Notes: a model not told the origin generated them from the sequence alone. DNA of 64,000 nucleotides from Coprinellus micaceus (GCA_951394405.1 OX596336.1:1178001-1242000), one strand, 5' to 3'. Shown: positions 11,779-24,386, numbered from the stretch's first letter. Translations and numbers: made by a program.

Positions 11779-12649
11779 TACGCATTATTTTCCCTTTTAC
11801 CAGGCCATCTGCTCCTCAAATCGAGTCCACCAATCTGGGCACACGTATCGTTGGACGAGGATGGCTCACCTACGGCCCCCGATTTGCTATCCATCGCCAA
11901 GCATCTGGAGAGTTTGAATCGCTCTGCAGGCTGCTCTTGTATTCATCATATTCATCCACTTTATATCATGGTCTAATGCCGGTGTGCGTTGCAGGGTGTT
12001 GGGCGGGAAGCGCTGACTTTGTACCGAGATGGTGGAGGCGGTATCGAAGGTTTGGGTGGCGTCTACGACTCACTGGCGTGGGGCACGTCCTCGTGCGAGG
12101 TCGATTTTTGCCTGTGGTTTTGCGGTTTTCAAAAACATCGCCTCTACATCCATATTGCCGCTCCGGCTGGTGGCTTCCGCGGAAGGGGTTTGGGCGCTTG
12201 TTGTTGCTGGGTTCATCAGGACCACATACACCGCTGGAGGCGGACTGACAACCTTTGCAGTGGGTGGGTGACACGGGCCTCCACCGGGGCTACGTGGGGG
12301 AATTCGAAACTGCCTCGAATTACTTCGATGCGGGCCAGGGAGGAGCCTGATAACTGGGCTTCCTCAGACCCCGAACGCAGTGGTAAACACCAACAAGGAA
12401 AGCACTGAGGCTCGCTCGATGAACCCCATCCTGAGATGGTTTCTGAAGCCCTTACGGAAGACGCGAGCATGGGTATGTCCTGAGTATGTCCATTTCGTAC
12501 AGGCAAACGACCATGGTACTATACCCTTCGTCCATGGACTCGGCCGTCCCCGAAGACCTATCGGTCCAAACCCTAACCCTAAGCGACTCACGGTCGGCGC
12601 TTGTTCAGCTCCAACTTCTTGACTTCTTGTTCACATCTTCCTCCTCGCC
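11779..12649. other. Intergenic region between LSM4 and a small membrane-protein gene
   Basis: Several overlapping frames exist, but none has recognisable domains or consistent splicing. Two adjacent CCCTAA units lie at about 12570-12582. The region must hold the LSM4 3' UTR and the next promoter. Confidence 0.45.
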
Positions 12650-13092
12650 ATGGTGTCGCCATACGTACCGCACGCTATCTATGGGATGGCGATATTATCC
12701 ATCTCAATACACCTCGTCAATGCCAAAAAGACTGCAGAGGAAGACCGTACACGACTCCAGTCACGAGAGAGCGTCCTCGCCCAGATACGCGACCATTTGA
12801 AAGTGGAAGGGAAGAGTGTACACTGGGAAGAGGTAGACAGGCTGAAGAGGCTTGCGCGTCCTGTGGAGAATGACGGGGATAGGTTCTTGCCGGAGGTGAA
12901 GTTGAGTTGGACGGATGTGTTTTATGGGAGGAAGTTGCCCAAGGAGGGTGATGAGTTGAGTGAATGGGAGAAGAAAGACTTGGAAAAGCGTACGCTCTCC
13001 GCGTTTCTGACGTCTGTGGTCATTTGGTGTGCTAATGGTGTCCCTTTCTTGCAGTCAGGAACGCTTTCAACGAAGAGAATAACAAGCCATAG
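12650..13092 (+). CDS. Small single-TM protein of unknown function
   Basis: Two exons (12650-12989, 13055-13092) sum to 378 nt, 125 residues. The ATG at 12650 sits in a good context (CGCCATGG). Residues about 8-24 are hydrophobic and likely a membrane anchor. The rest is a charged, soluble region with an EEDRTRLQSRESVLAQIRDHL helix and a conserved-looking LSWTDVFYGRKLP segment, ending in NEENNKP. The family is not recognised. The intron ends (GTACGC...TTGCAG) and the length divisible by three support the model. Confidence 0.6.
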
Positions 13093-13907
13093 CAGTCGCT
13101 TCACACAAGCCTCTGTCACCGTCGTATTCCTTGCTCTCATCTCCACCGTCTTCCAACACTTATATGTAAGTTCCTTCTTGAGTTATCCACTTCGAAATGG
13201 AAAGCTCACATCGTCCAAAGGTATACTATTTAAGTATAGTACTCCATCTATCATTTCACGCCCAACATTCGAAGAAGGCCTTTTACGCATGTTCATTACC
13301 AGGGTTCACGTCACCACTGGCCATTCTCTACAGTTCTCCGCTCGTAAATGGACCCAAGGTTCCCCGAGCCCCCACATTTCGTGGATATCAAGCGTTGGCC
13401 GGAACGAATCATGGGCGGCATGAATTATGAGTCGCATAGTGGACCGTCACCTGCGTGCACTCACATGAACGTGAAACGAGGTGCGCCCCCTGGCACGTCA
13501 GAACCCTGATTTCGACCTGATCCCCTTCTCTATCACTCCACAGGCTGCGGCGTTCATTCACCGACATGCACATTTCTGTAACATTCAGTCACCTGAGATT
13601 GTAGTCCTGACTCATCCTCATCCGTTTCCGAGGTTATGCGGTACCCACCTTCCCCAAGGGAGCGAAAGACAGCCGAGTAGGGATTCTCCGAATACAGTTG
13701 GGCTGGGTAGACTTCACTGTCTCACCCAGCAGAGGCTTAGCTTATCGCCACCCGGTGAAAACCCGATCCCTTTGGCACCGATTGAAGATAAGCGCCCGTC
13801 TAGATTTCATCCCGAGACGGCAATAACCCAACGCCAGTTCCTTGGGTTGGTACATATAATCAGGGGCCTTCAAGGTTGTCCGCGTTCCTCCGATTCCCAC
13901 TCCAACT
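13093..13907. other. Intergenic region upstream of the tandem membrane-protein array
   Basis: No gene is supported. A hydrophobic frame just downstream of the small gene (near 13100-13170) has no start and is probably chance. An element copy lies at 13789-13797, about 110 bases before the first paralogue. Confidence 0.5.
13789..13797 (+). repeat. Recurrent element TAAGCGCCC
   Basis: About 110 bases upstream of tandem membrane-protein copy 1. Confidence 0.7.
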
Positions 13908-15998
13908 ATGTCCCCCCAAGGCCCAAGCGAGCCCGCCCGTCACAACCGAGACCCATCTACCGCCACCCTGGTCGAGACCTCCAACAGCGACGACACGCCA
14001 GTAAAGAGCTACCGGCATCGCCCACCCTTTCGTTACCAGCGTTCCACCGATGAAACGAGCAACTTTGAAGTCATTCCATTGACTGCGACCTCGGGAGCCG
14101 GTCCAAACGTTGCCGAGATCGAGCGCTCGGGGTCCCCCGACGATGCAGGTGGAAGCGGCCACAGGCGTCCAAAACCCCTCCGCTGGCTTTTTTCGGCTCC
14201 ATGGCCCTTCCGCTGGCTCTTCTTCAACGGTCTCGTGTCCTTCCTCTGGGGAATCGCCCTGGCCGTTTTCTGCGCAGGCAAGGTTCCTTGGCACTGGAAC
14301 ATATCTCAATTCTTCAAAAAGTACGACCAGGAGTGGACAAACGAGATCGCCGCCCTGGTAGGATCGATCTGCAAGCTGCACGTCACGTATGTGCTCCAGC
14401 AGGCTTTGGAGTTGTATTCGCATGTCATCATCGCGCGGGAGTTCACCCTGAAGGATCTGAAGTGGATGCAGGGGGTGAACGAGGAGACAATATTTGCGGA
14501 GTTCCCAGACAGACAGGGGGCCCCTCCGCAGTCGGAGGAGCCACAAGGGTGTTGGGGAGGGGTGAAGGGGTGGTGGTGGTCGGTCTTCAGGTTCTGCAGC
14601 ACTCTGCGGCTGTCGTGGATCGTCATATGGGTAGGACTCCTGCTCCACAACACGGCCATTGTGTCTATCCTGCAACCTGGTTAGTACCAGAGTCCCCATT
14701 TGATGTGCCGGTGTGACTCATTCGATTCAATTCAGAGGAGTTCTGGCAACATTACCCATTTAACGATCCCGTTCCATGCGGAATAGATTCCAGCGCTGTC
14801 ACACTGGACACGGATCGATATCTCACTGAAGACCAGCAGCAGGTTTTGGATAAGATGTCATTTGAGATCGGAATTCAGTTGGGCAACTATGTTGGTGAGT
14901 GGAAACAGTCTCTAGAACCCTGCTTTCGCCGCTCAAACCGGGAATTTCTCGGTTCTGTTAGACCAAGTGAGCGGGAACACGACAACTGCTGTTGCAGGCC
15001 GCAAGTACAGAAAGGACAGCTTTGCGTATGGAGGGATTGGCGGCCTGGTTGAAGGACTTCAAGACATCCCCGGGGTGCAATATACCGCCCAGTGCACGAC
15101 GGAACTGTTGAAAGCAAACTCCACTTGGAATCTTGCCCTCCCGGGCTTGGCACCGCCTGCAATTTCCCCCAACTACCACGAGTTCACCAACTTCACAGCG
15201 CTCCCAGACACCTTCCGCCCAGTTGAAAGCCATACGCCCATGTCCTTCAACATATCCTTGTTTGAGAGCGCCATGTACGCAGTCGTGGATCCTTTGGGGA
15301 ATGGTGCCTTTATCTCCCTAAGTCAGGGCGCTAGGAGCGAACCGCCCCACCCCCTGGTTTGTAGCTGGAAGGCGTTGCCGAAGCTACTCCATGTTGAAAT
15401 GGTGAATTTCACCGCACTAGTACTTAGTCATGAACCCGCGGACGTATATCCTTCCCTAACTGGGCGCTCGACCCTCGCAACTGTAATGGGGATGGCGCGG
15501 GCCTCCCGTCTGGGTGCGAACATTCAACCTGACGCTTTTCGGTACCTTCGCAAAGACCTGACACCGGAAGCAGGCCCGTCCTACAACCCCCTAACGAATG
15601 CGACGACCGCGCAAATCGTGGAGACCATACTTGCAGATGGTGGGAAGGCGAGCATGGGGAAGTACAACCGGCTCATATGGGTTCTACGCAAACGGCTGGA
15701 TCGCAGCCTGGCGTTTTGCAACTCCAAAAACAGGACGGTGGCGAGCCATTGGAAGTTTGGGAATAACAAAAAGATTGGGTGGATTGCGGTTATTTGGACT
15801 ATTGGGATGGGAGTTCTGGGGATGTGGACCGCAGTGTGGATGAGTAAGAAGAGGAGGCTGGATGGGGTATCGCCGTTGGGCGCTGCTGGGGGGTTTGTGC
15901 TTGCGGTCGGGGAGAATATTCCTGATGACCAACTCCTCGCTGTGCGTGATGGGAAGGTGGGCTATGTGGGGTACCAGGAGGACGCGGACAAGCTGTAA
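13908..15998 (+). CDS. Four-TM glycoprotein family, tandem copy 1
   Basis: Unrecognised family, here in three head-to-tail copies. Exons 13908-14679, 14736-14894 and 14962-15998 sum to 1968 nt, 655 residues. The N-terminus is polar and disordered. Three TM segments follow in exon 1 (WLFFNGLVSFLWGIALAVF; a second across LHVTYVLQQ; LSWIVIWVGLLLH). Next comes a region of about 330 residues with several NxT/S sequons and cysteines, probably extracellular or lumenal. A fourth TM (WIAVIWTIGMGVLGMW) leads into a cytosolic tail with basic SKKRR. Motifs shared with both other copies are EFTLKDLK, FAEFPDR, GLQDIPGV and ILADGGKASM. The topology is inferred from hydrophobicity. Function unknown. Confidence 0.8.
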
Positions 15999-16388
15999 TG
16001 CCGGTATTTAACCGTCGAACTTGAAAAAATAATGGAGTTGCCTTCGTACCCCGCGGAGGGGACCCTACCAGGGGTAAACGCTCTGACTGGCGCTGCGCGC
16101 TTATTTTGCGATTCTTAATTCCTGCCTTCGGCGCTATTGTGGCGCCTTGCAAGGGCGAGAAGCTCATTCGTGACGACTCAAACACAGTAGTTGTACATGG
16201 AGTGAGCCAGAGTGAACCCTCCTCTCGATATATTCAAACCCGGATGCACGGGGTAGAGGCGTGGTTTGGGTCCCTAATCGAGGTGCCGACGAGCCGATTC
16301 CCACGGCCAAACCTGACCTCGTCTAACCGAAACCCAATGATTTCACTTTCACCTCCTCCCTGATCTCTGCCCACACTTTCCAAGTACC

Positions 16389-16830
16389 ATGGGCCAGCGA
16401 TGGAAGATTCGCGCCCACTACTATTTTCCTGGGCTCCCCAACTCTTGTTTTCACGAACATCATCCTCTATCACCTGAACTCAATGACGACGGGTACATGT
16501 TTTCTCGTCCTTTCGGCCATTTTTGCGGACAAACGGGCAACCCTAAGTCACCAGGTTCCGCACCGATCCAGCAGGAACCTGGTCGAAGGAAGCGCCCCAA
16601 GCTACGCAGAAATCATCGAGAATAGTCCGTGCAGCCCACCAATGAACCACCGAACCATTCCTTACCTTTCACACCCTGAGATTCCTCGCCAATGATTCGG
16701 AAGACATCGAGCCGATCCCTTTCACGCCCTTATCTTGACGTGGTCCAGCTGATGTCATTAATGGAACCACACTGACACTGACCGACGAAGGCTTCTGGGA
16801 GGAAGGGAGAGTTGGTCGACGAAAATCGAG
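16389..16830 (+). pseudogene. Possible decayed N-terminal fragment of a fourth tandem copy
   Basis: The spacer between copies 1 and 2 holds an ATG (16389) in good context and short coding-like stretches in shifting frames, interrupted by stops. One reads SEDIEPIPFTPL (about 16697-16732), close to DIETIPLAD of copy 3 and FEVIPLTA of copy 1. Another reads DEGFWEEGR, resembling DREGFWGWLER of copy 2. The membrane segments are missing. The similarity is short and judged by eye, so this is tentative. Confidence 0.35.
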
Positions 16831-17036
16831 CGCTTATTCTTAGGCAGGGTACTGAGGTGAGGGTTAGAGATGTGTCAGGTTTCTAGGACGGTGACTAGGG
16901 ATCGAGAGCCCCAATGTTATCGATATACTCTTCCCTCTCCAGGTGATTACGATCTATATCACATCTGTTCCACAAAGTTGACGTTTATTCAATACAGTTA
17001 CCAAACAGTCATCTCCCGAGCAACCCATGGAGGCTT

Positions 17037-17045
17037 TAAGCGCCC
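17037..17045 (+). repeat. Recurrent element TAAGCGCCC
   Basis: About 190 bases upstream of tandem membrane-protein copy 2. Confidence 0.7.
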
Positions 17046-17233
17046 AAGGTGATTATGATACGACGAGGGTATCAGCTGGTACAGCACCCGCCTCCCATGC
17101 CAGCTGCCGCTCCCCGATGTGACTAGTCTAGTGCCCTGCCTTGACGGCATCTGGCAATCTAAAACCAACTCTAACCATCTCCGTGAGGGGATGGCTTCAC
17201 ATTCCCTTTCATCTTTGTTTCCTCTCAGGCCCC

Positions 17234-19326
17234 ATGTCAGCCCTGCTCAACGTACCACCTGGCGATCAAAACATACCCAACCCTGTACCGCTCACAAATT
17301 CTGGCGTTGTCACCGCCAGTTCAATCCCAGAGGACCACCGCCCAGATCCGGAGCCTAACCCATCCCCCTCACCAGCCAATGAATCCTCCGATAACCGAAT
17401 ACAAGGCGAAGACGATGTCGCCTTCGTTGTTGGATCAGACGACCAAGAGGACTCGGGCGCAGGCAAGGAAGTGGACAACGCTGGATCCCTCTTGGGCGAC
17501 CGAGAGGGTTTCTGGGGGTGGCTAGAGAGGAAGACAGGGGTTCAGAAACCCTACCTCTGGCTGATTTTCAACTCGCTCGTATCCTTCTTTTGGGGCACCG
17601 CACTCGCGATATTTGCTTCCGGTGTCGTCCCTTGGGCGTGGAACCTGTCTCAATTCGCGAAGAAATTCGATTCCGACTGGACGAACGAAGCTGTCGCCCT
17701 TATCGGCTCCGTATGCACTCTACACGTCACGTATGTGCTCCAACTGATCCTCAAGGAGTATTCATATGTCATGTTGGCGGGGGAGTTCACCCTGAAGGAC
17801 TTGAAGTGCCTGCAAGGGGTCAACGAAATTTCAGTCTTTGCAGAGTTTCCTGATCGCCCGGGCGCGCCGCCTCCTGCGGAAGGTGCGCGTGGGCCCAAGG
17901 CATGGTGGGGGTCCGTATACAGATTCTGCAATAACAAGCGCTTTGCATGGTATATTTTGTACCTCGGTGTCGCTCTCCATACGACGTCGATCGTTTCCAT
18001 TCTGCAGCCTGGTGAGTGCGTGGCCAAAATTGTGGTCGGTGCTAGCTGTTGATTCTACTCCCTAACAGAACTCAGGATCCAATACGTTACGAGATATAAC
18101 GACTCGATACCGTGTCCAGTCGACCCAGCCAGCCTTACATTCGGAACAGATCGATACCTGGGCGATGAACAACAATTCATCTTGGATCGGCTCGCCTATG
18201 ATATCGGACTTCAACTTGGGAATTATGTTGGTAAGTCGATGTTTCTCCGGTGGAAGAAGTCAGACTCACTGTACCCCCCGTCACAGACCAAGTCAGTGGG
18301 AACACCACGTCCGCGATCGCTGGTCGGAATTATAGGAAAGACAACCTTGCCTACGGGGCAGTTGGAGGGTTAATCGAAGGGCTTCAAGACATTCCCGGCG
18401 TATCATTCTCAGCTAACTGCACCGAGGACTACGATGCAGCCAACCGCATAGAAATCTGGAGGATGGCGTTTCCCAACGCTACCCCACCCGACGTGGTTTC
18501 CAATAGCAGTTTCAGGGAAAGCGACACCATTCCATCCAACGTCCAACGCGTTCTCAGCCACCCCTCCCTCTCTTTCAACTTCTCTCTCAGTGAAAGCGCT
18601 ATGTACGCTACGGTGGACGCCTTTGGTAACGGTGCATTCACTATGTTTGGAGAAGGTATTACAGCAGGAACACCAGTAATCCTGACATGCGGTTGGAAAA
18701 CGTCGCCGAGGATGGTACACGTTCAAATGGTGAACTTCACTTCACTCGCCCTGAGTCACGAACCCGGGGACAAGTATCCGCCCCTCATCAGTCGCGCGAC
18801 ACTTTCGACTCTCCAGGGCATGGCACAGGCTGCCCGTCTCGGCGCCTCCCTCAACCTCGACGTTCTGCAGTACAGGCGCAAAAATATGTTCTACAATGCA
18901 ACGGCCGGCTACTCATACGACCTCATCACGAATGCAACCTCTGCTCAGATCGTCGAGACGATTCTTGCGGATGGTGGCAAGGCCAGCATGACCCCCTACA
19001 ACGTCTTCCTCAGCCGTATCTCGGGGTCAGTCGGCGATCAAGTGGAGTACTGCGCCTCACACAACAAGACAGTGGCAGAGCACTATCGATTCGGAAATAA
19101 CAAGCATTTTGGGTGGATTTCAGTAATATGGACGACCGGGATAGGCGTTTTGGGGATGGGGGCGGCGCTTTGGATGAGCAAGAAGAAGAGGGTGTCAGCA
19201 GGGATGTCGCCATTGGGCGCTGCCGGCGGTTTCGTCCTTGCGAGAGGGGAGAGGATTGATGATTATCATCCGCTGGTATTCAGAAACGGAAAGGTGGTTG
19301 ACGCGCATGCAGAAGAGGTGAGATGA
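17234..19326 (+). CDS. Four-TM glycoprotein family, tandem copy 2
   Basis: Exons 17234-18011, 18069-18230 and 18287-19326 sum to 1980 nt, 659 residues. Both introns fall at the same codon positions and phases as in copies 1 and 3. The ATG at 17234 begins MSALLNVPPGDQ; an in-frame ATG at 17141 would add 31 residues with a hydrophobic stretch. TM1 is FNSLVSFFWGTALAIFASG. TM3 is FAWYILYLGVALHTTSIVSI and TM4 is WISVIWTTGIGVLGMGAALW. The putative extracellular domain carries many N-glycosylation sequons. It diverges from its sisters at the start of exon 2 (ELRIQYVTRYND instead of EEFWQHY). Confidence 0.8.
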
Positions 19327-19830
19327 TGCCTTCCTTTAAATTCCAAAACCCCAAGTGCGTTGGTGCAGGTATGTGGCCCTTCCATCCGAAACACGCAAAA
19401 TTCGTCTTCTGATACCACTCCCAGCAATGTTGATGCAGCAAAGGGAACGTGCTTTAGGAAGTGGCCACCAGTCCCACAGTTCAATCGAAGCGATGGAGAC
19501 TCGTATCCACCTTACGTCGCGTTCTCACAACACATTCCACAGGACGGACCAGAGGGCTGGAGATTGGGAGCCAGGGGTTCAGGCCCAGGAGATGTTGTGC
19601 GGCGAAATTCGACCGAAATCTAGATATGTCAGTTGGCCGCCATCATCAAGGTCCCGAATGGAAAGCAACGAGGCGCGATCACTTCATTGTATATGAATAC
19701 TATGTTTTCGCACTTATCTCCTTCCCTTCGTCGCCTCACGCACCGATCGCGATGGCCGCCAAGTGCCGGGAGTTGGATATAAGTGAAACGCAGGGTGCGC
19801 AGATTGCTTTCCTTTCACTTTGCCACCACC

Positions 19831-21899
19831 ATGCCCCTGCGCAAGACGAATAGCGCCCATCCTCCCGCCCCAGCGAGTCGCGGTACTTCTGGCCTGGACT
19901 CCTACGATGGGAAAGATACGGGCTACACGGGATATGGCCCGTTGTATTCTGCACGTCTAGACAACAAGGCCCCAGACATTGAAACCATTCCTCTAGCTGA
20001 CTATGTCGATCGCGATATCGTCGAGGGACGCGCGTCGGAGCGTCAAGGCAAGCCAACCGGGTTCACGGGGTGGATGGAGAGTCGGACGGGCCTGGAAGCC
20101 CCGTTTCTCTGGCTCTTATTCCACGGAATTGTGTCGTTCTGCTGGGGGATTGCTCTAGCCATCTTCGCAGCAGGGCTTGTACCCATCACTTGGGCAGTTT
20201 CCCAGTTTGCCAGGGGCCATGACGCGGACTGGACAAACGAAATCGTGGCTCTAGTTGGCTCTTTTGCCACTATGCACGTCACATACGTCATGCAAGCGGC
20301 CTTGGAACTGTATTCGCATATCATTCTGGCTGGGGAGTTCACTCTCAAAGACCTCAAATGGATGCAGGGTGTTAACGAGGTGACTCTTTTTGCCGAGTTC
20401 CCTGATCGACCGGGAGGGCCACCGCGTGTGGAGAATCCGCATGGATTTGGGGAACGAGTGAGGGGTTGGTGGGGCGCCTTCTACAGGTGGGCCGACAACA
20501 GGCGCTTGGCCTGGATAGTCATTTACCTTGGGATGGCTCTGCACACGACCTCTGTTGTGTCGATCCTCCAACCGGGTGAGTTTACTCTTATGCGATCTCA
20601 CGGTCGTCCCAACTCTCATTCGATATATCTCCTGCTCAGAGGAATATTGGCAACATGTTGTCTTCAATGATCCTGTCCCGTGCGGGGTCGCGCCTGACCG
20701 CGTCCCGTTCAACACGTTCTTGGATAACGCCACCCAGCAGGTGCTGGACAAGTTATCGCTGGATATAGGTCTTCAGCTAGGAAGTTACGTCGGTAAGCAC
20801 CCACCCCGTGTTCACCGTTCTACTATGAATCTCACATCGTCGTGACTACACAGACCAAGTTAATGGCAACACTACGACCGCCGTGTCGGGTCGCGTCTAC
20901 CGCAAAGACAACTTCGCCTATGGTGCTATCGGAGGTCTCATCGAAGGCCTCCAAAACATTCCCGGGGTCCAGTATGTTGCAAAGTGCACCACAGATCTTG
21001 GCAAGGCCAACGAGACATGGCAACACGCATTCCCCCAGCTTTCTGCTCCGGGAGTGGTCAACAATACCTTCGTCGAGGTCACCACCATTCCATCCAACCT
21101 ACGCCTCGTGACGAGCGACCCAACCTTGAACTTCGAGTCCGTTTCTATCTTCAAAAACGCGATGTACGCGGTCGTCGACCCGCTGGGTAACGGCGCCCTC
21201 ATGACCGTCAGTGAAAGTCCAAGATCGAATGTTCCTGCGATCCTCACCTGCGGCTGGACGACTTCCCCGAAGCTCCTCCATGTCGAGATGGTCAACTTCA
21301 CCTCTTCGGTGCTTGGTCATGACCCAGCGGAGGTGTACCCATATCTCACTGCGAGGACAACCCTTATGACCGTACAGGGGATGGCAACAGCCGCCAGATT
21401 CGGGTCGACCATCCACCCCGACACGCTCAACTACTACCGCAGCACAATACTTTCTGAAGCAGGGCCCTCCTACCACCTCACCGTGAACGCGACGACTGAA
21501 CAAATCGTCGAGGCGATCCTCGCCGACGGCGGCAAAGCCAGCATGACGAGGTTCAACTTCGTCAACGAAGGAATCCTGGAGAACCTCAATCGGGGGTCTG
21601 GGGGCCTCATCACGTCGTGCGAGTCGGATAACAAGACGGTTGCGGCGCATTGGAGGTTTGGGAATAATAGGAGGCTTGGGTTCATTGCGATCGCCGTGAC
21701 GATTGGGATGGGGATTTTGGGAATTGTGACGGCGATTTGGATGAGTAAGAAGCAGAGGTTGCATGGGGTGTCGGTATTGAGTACGACTGGGGGCTTTGTC
21801 CTTGCGAGGGGCCAGGATATTGCGGATGATCAGAAGTTGGCAGTGAGGGATGGGAAGGTGGTCGATGTGGACAGGGTTGACCACGAGGGGAAATTATGA
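19831..21899 (+). CDS. Four-TM glycoprotein family, tandem copy 3
   Basis: Exons 19831-20575, 20640-20792 and 20854-21899 sum to 1944 nt, 647 residues. The ATG at 19831 follows CCACCACC, a favourable context; the longer frame upstream opens only with GTG. The disordered N-terminus, TM1 (FHGIVSFCWGIALAIFAAG), TM2, TM3 (LAWIVIYLGMALHTTSVVSI), glycosylated domain and TM4 (FIAIAVTIGMGILGIVTAIW) follow the same order as in copies 1 and 2. The tail ends in DVDRVDHEGKL. It meets the GPCR gene convergently, with about 200 bases between stop codons. Confidence 0.82.
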
Positions 21900-22105
21900 G
21901 AGCAATATCTTGCAACATGTAATGTACAATAATTTCTACAGCCTAAGAACTCCCAGTATCATATGAATGTGTGTGTATAAAGTTTATAGACATCCTATTT
22001 GCCAGCCAGCGCTCCAGCAGTCCGAGATCAATACAAAGTCCAGTTCCCGAATCCTAGCAACCAACGCGCAACAACGAGCAAATCCTATGAGAATTGAAGG
22101 AAGTA

Positions 22106-23757
22106 TCATGGTGGCAACTGGCCAACATCGTCGTCATCATATCCATACTTCACCGGTGTACCCGCAGGACTCTGCGACACCTGCCTATGCATCGGCAGAA
22201 CAGCCCTTGACTCACTAGCCTCCCTCTCCCTCCCCCTCGAATAATTAATCTCCACAAACATATTCTCCTCAGGGTGTTTCTCCATCATGCCCCTGTTCCC
22301 TGGAAGGAGAGCTGAAGTCGACGTATATGATGGTTTATGGTCATCAGAACCATCTTGGTTGGGAGGGAAGAGGGCTGTGTTAGGGAGGATCTCAGGGTGG
22401 ACATTGTCTCCCCCAGTGATGAGTGCAGGGCGGGTCTTGAAGAAGAGGATGACGTTGAAGAGGCCACTAAGGGAAAAGAGGCATGTTGTGAACGCGGAGG
22501 CTTGGTGGGGGACTTTGTATCCGGAGAAGGCGAGCCAACGGGTAATACTGAAGGGGGTGACGCAGATGAAGTATACCAGAGGGTAGCTAGTCAAGATATT
22601 AGAATGAAGATTTCAAGGTCAAAGACAACATGTGGCACTCACAAGAATAGCTGGTTTGCCATCTCCTTTGTCTCCAGCTCCTCTTCGTTCTCGGCTTCCG
22701 TGAGATTAATGCGAACCCGATTCTGCGATACCCAGCGGAGGCGCCAGCCGTCGATGGTGAGGAAGCCCCGGATAACCAGGACGTCGATGGCGTAGGCGAC
22801 GATGGTGAGAATCAAAATGATCCACATCCACAAATACTCGCCGACGATTTGTTCGGCGCGGTATTTGGGCTGGATCCAGCACCCTGGGAGGAAGGGCAAA
22901 GCCATGTCAACGACGCTCAGGTGGAGTAGAGATCGGCAGGTAGGAGCGACAATACGCACAAGAGCCCGCAGGTCCGATGATGTCCAAGCCCCTCGTCCCG
23001 AGCGTGATACCGATGATGAGAGCCACAATCACCCAGACGCAGACGACGAGGTACTTGGCGAGGTGGGTAGGGGCGTTCCATCGTGCAATAAGGATCACCG
23101 TTGTTTGGACGGTGATTGCCTAGGAAGGGATTAGCTCTTTGCATTAAGGCTATCGGGAAATGATAGACGTACGAGAGTGCTCCAATCAATGATATTGGTC
23201 CCAAGCAGCTGGACGACACCCTGCGCTGTGCAAAAGACGGTCGGAGCGGTGATTTTCTGGGGACGAGTAAGTGTTCAACCCAATGCATTTCAGTGTAAGA
23301 ACGAAATGAACGAACAGCCTCGATAATCCATCTAACCGTCACAATCTTGCCTGTGGTCTCGATTCAGTGCTACGAGAAGTGGAGATGGAATGTGAAGAGC
23401 GTACCGACAGCGCGGAGCGCCTCTCCAAGCATCAAGGTCAAGAACAGACTCGAGTCGGCGGCGTCCGCTTCCCATATTTTCCCCCCTGAACGTGCTCGGC
23501 GGAATATACGATACTGTCGACGGGACCTAGGTCAGGTAACATTGCCGTGCAGAGTGGGCGCCGCATACCATCTTGTAGGCAATGAGCAGCAAAATGCTCA
23601 TGCCCGACAGACTGGGAAAGCGGGGTGAGCAGGAGCACGATCAAGAGCGAGTGAAGAGAACACACCTTGCGGCCTCGACACCGAAGAGCATCGAGATGCG
23701 CTCCCCGAAGGTAAAGTCAACGGACCCCGTCCCACTCTCAGTGAGTGGTGTCGACAT
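22106..23757 (-). CDS. Seven-TM G protein-coupled receptor (cAMP-receptor/Git3-like)
   Basis: Likely nutrient or signal receptor at the plasma membrane. The ATG at 23757 begins MSTPLTESGTGS. Multiple short introns split it. Joining them gives seven hydrophobic segments, among them ITAPTVFCTAQGVVQLLG (TM3), YLVVCVWVIVALIIGITLG (TM4), YLWMWIILILTIVAYAIDV (TM5), YPLVYFICVTPFSITRWLAF (TM6) and the ASAFTTCLFSLSGLFNVILF region (TM7). Splicing before TM5 restores GPAGSWCWI, the WCWI being a hallmark of cAMP-receptor-like fungal GPCRs. A basic third loop and a polar tail of about 110 residues end at 22106. The N-terminal exon joins are the least certain part. The ligand is unknown. Confidence 0.8.
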
Positions 23758-24386
23758 CGTGTGAGGAAGAAAGTGAGGGGTGAGAGACCCTGTTGAGATG
23801 AACGGACACGCCTTTACATCAAGTCCTGGACTCAATGTGGTTAGTTTAAGAGGCCTTTGCGCGACGGGTGACAGGAGCCAGCTCTACAGCTTCCTTTGGT
23901 CATGGGACGAATAAGCGCTCGTGCGAGGGCAACGTTGCCCTCATGACATGATTGAGGCTGGGTAAACACCCCGCAGGTCGTACTTGTGACAGCCGCAATG
24001 CACCCTTTTCAGGTCCAGCTTCACCGTTTCCAATCCAACAAGACCCAGGGATCACAGCCCATTCGAATTGAACTGTCAACGCCCCCAAGTCGAGGAGATG
24101 GGAACTTCGGAAAGAGCATAGGTTTGTGGCTACACTTCAATAAGCCGTTGAGGACCACGTTCGTTGATAGCCATCGCAACTGCATCCCAGGAGTATACGG
24201 AGCTTGGACAGAGCAGAAGCGGGTAGACAGGGGTGAGTGCCCGAGAGAGGGAGAGAGAGCCAGCGGCGCCGTGTTGGAGGCGGGAGCAGGGGAGCGCCAG
24301 CGCGCCGCTCGCCTCCAGGAGACGGGGAACAGGGGCGAAGAGACGGAGTTAACGGACATATCCGCCGCAGGTCAAAGCCACACAAC
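23758..24386. other. Intergenic region, GPCR promoter side
   Basis: No gene is supported. An ATAAGCGCTCGTGC variant of the recurrent element sits at 23911-23924, about 155 bases upstream of the GPCR start. Confidence 0.5.
23911..23924 (+). repeat. Element variant ATAAGCGCTCGTGC
   Basis: Upstream of the GPCR start. The CCC is replaced by CTC. Confidence 0.5.

Noticed and set aside
11634..12408. Two long plus-strand frames after LSM4
   Set aside because: They overlap LSM4 exon 6 or have odd composition (runs of Arg/Gly/Trp/Cys). No splice model gives a coherent protein.
12570..12582. Two CCCTAA telomere-like units
   Set aside because: Two units are too few to mean more than chance. The flanks are ordinary genic sequence.
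13481..14053. 190-residue plus-strand frame
   Set aside because: It lacks an ATG at its start, overlaps tandem copy 1 in another frame and shows no domain.
19850..19858. TAGCGCCC inside tandem copy 3 exon 1
   Set aside because: It differs from the consensus at the fourth base and is explained by coding sequence, so it was not counted as an element copy.
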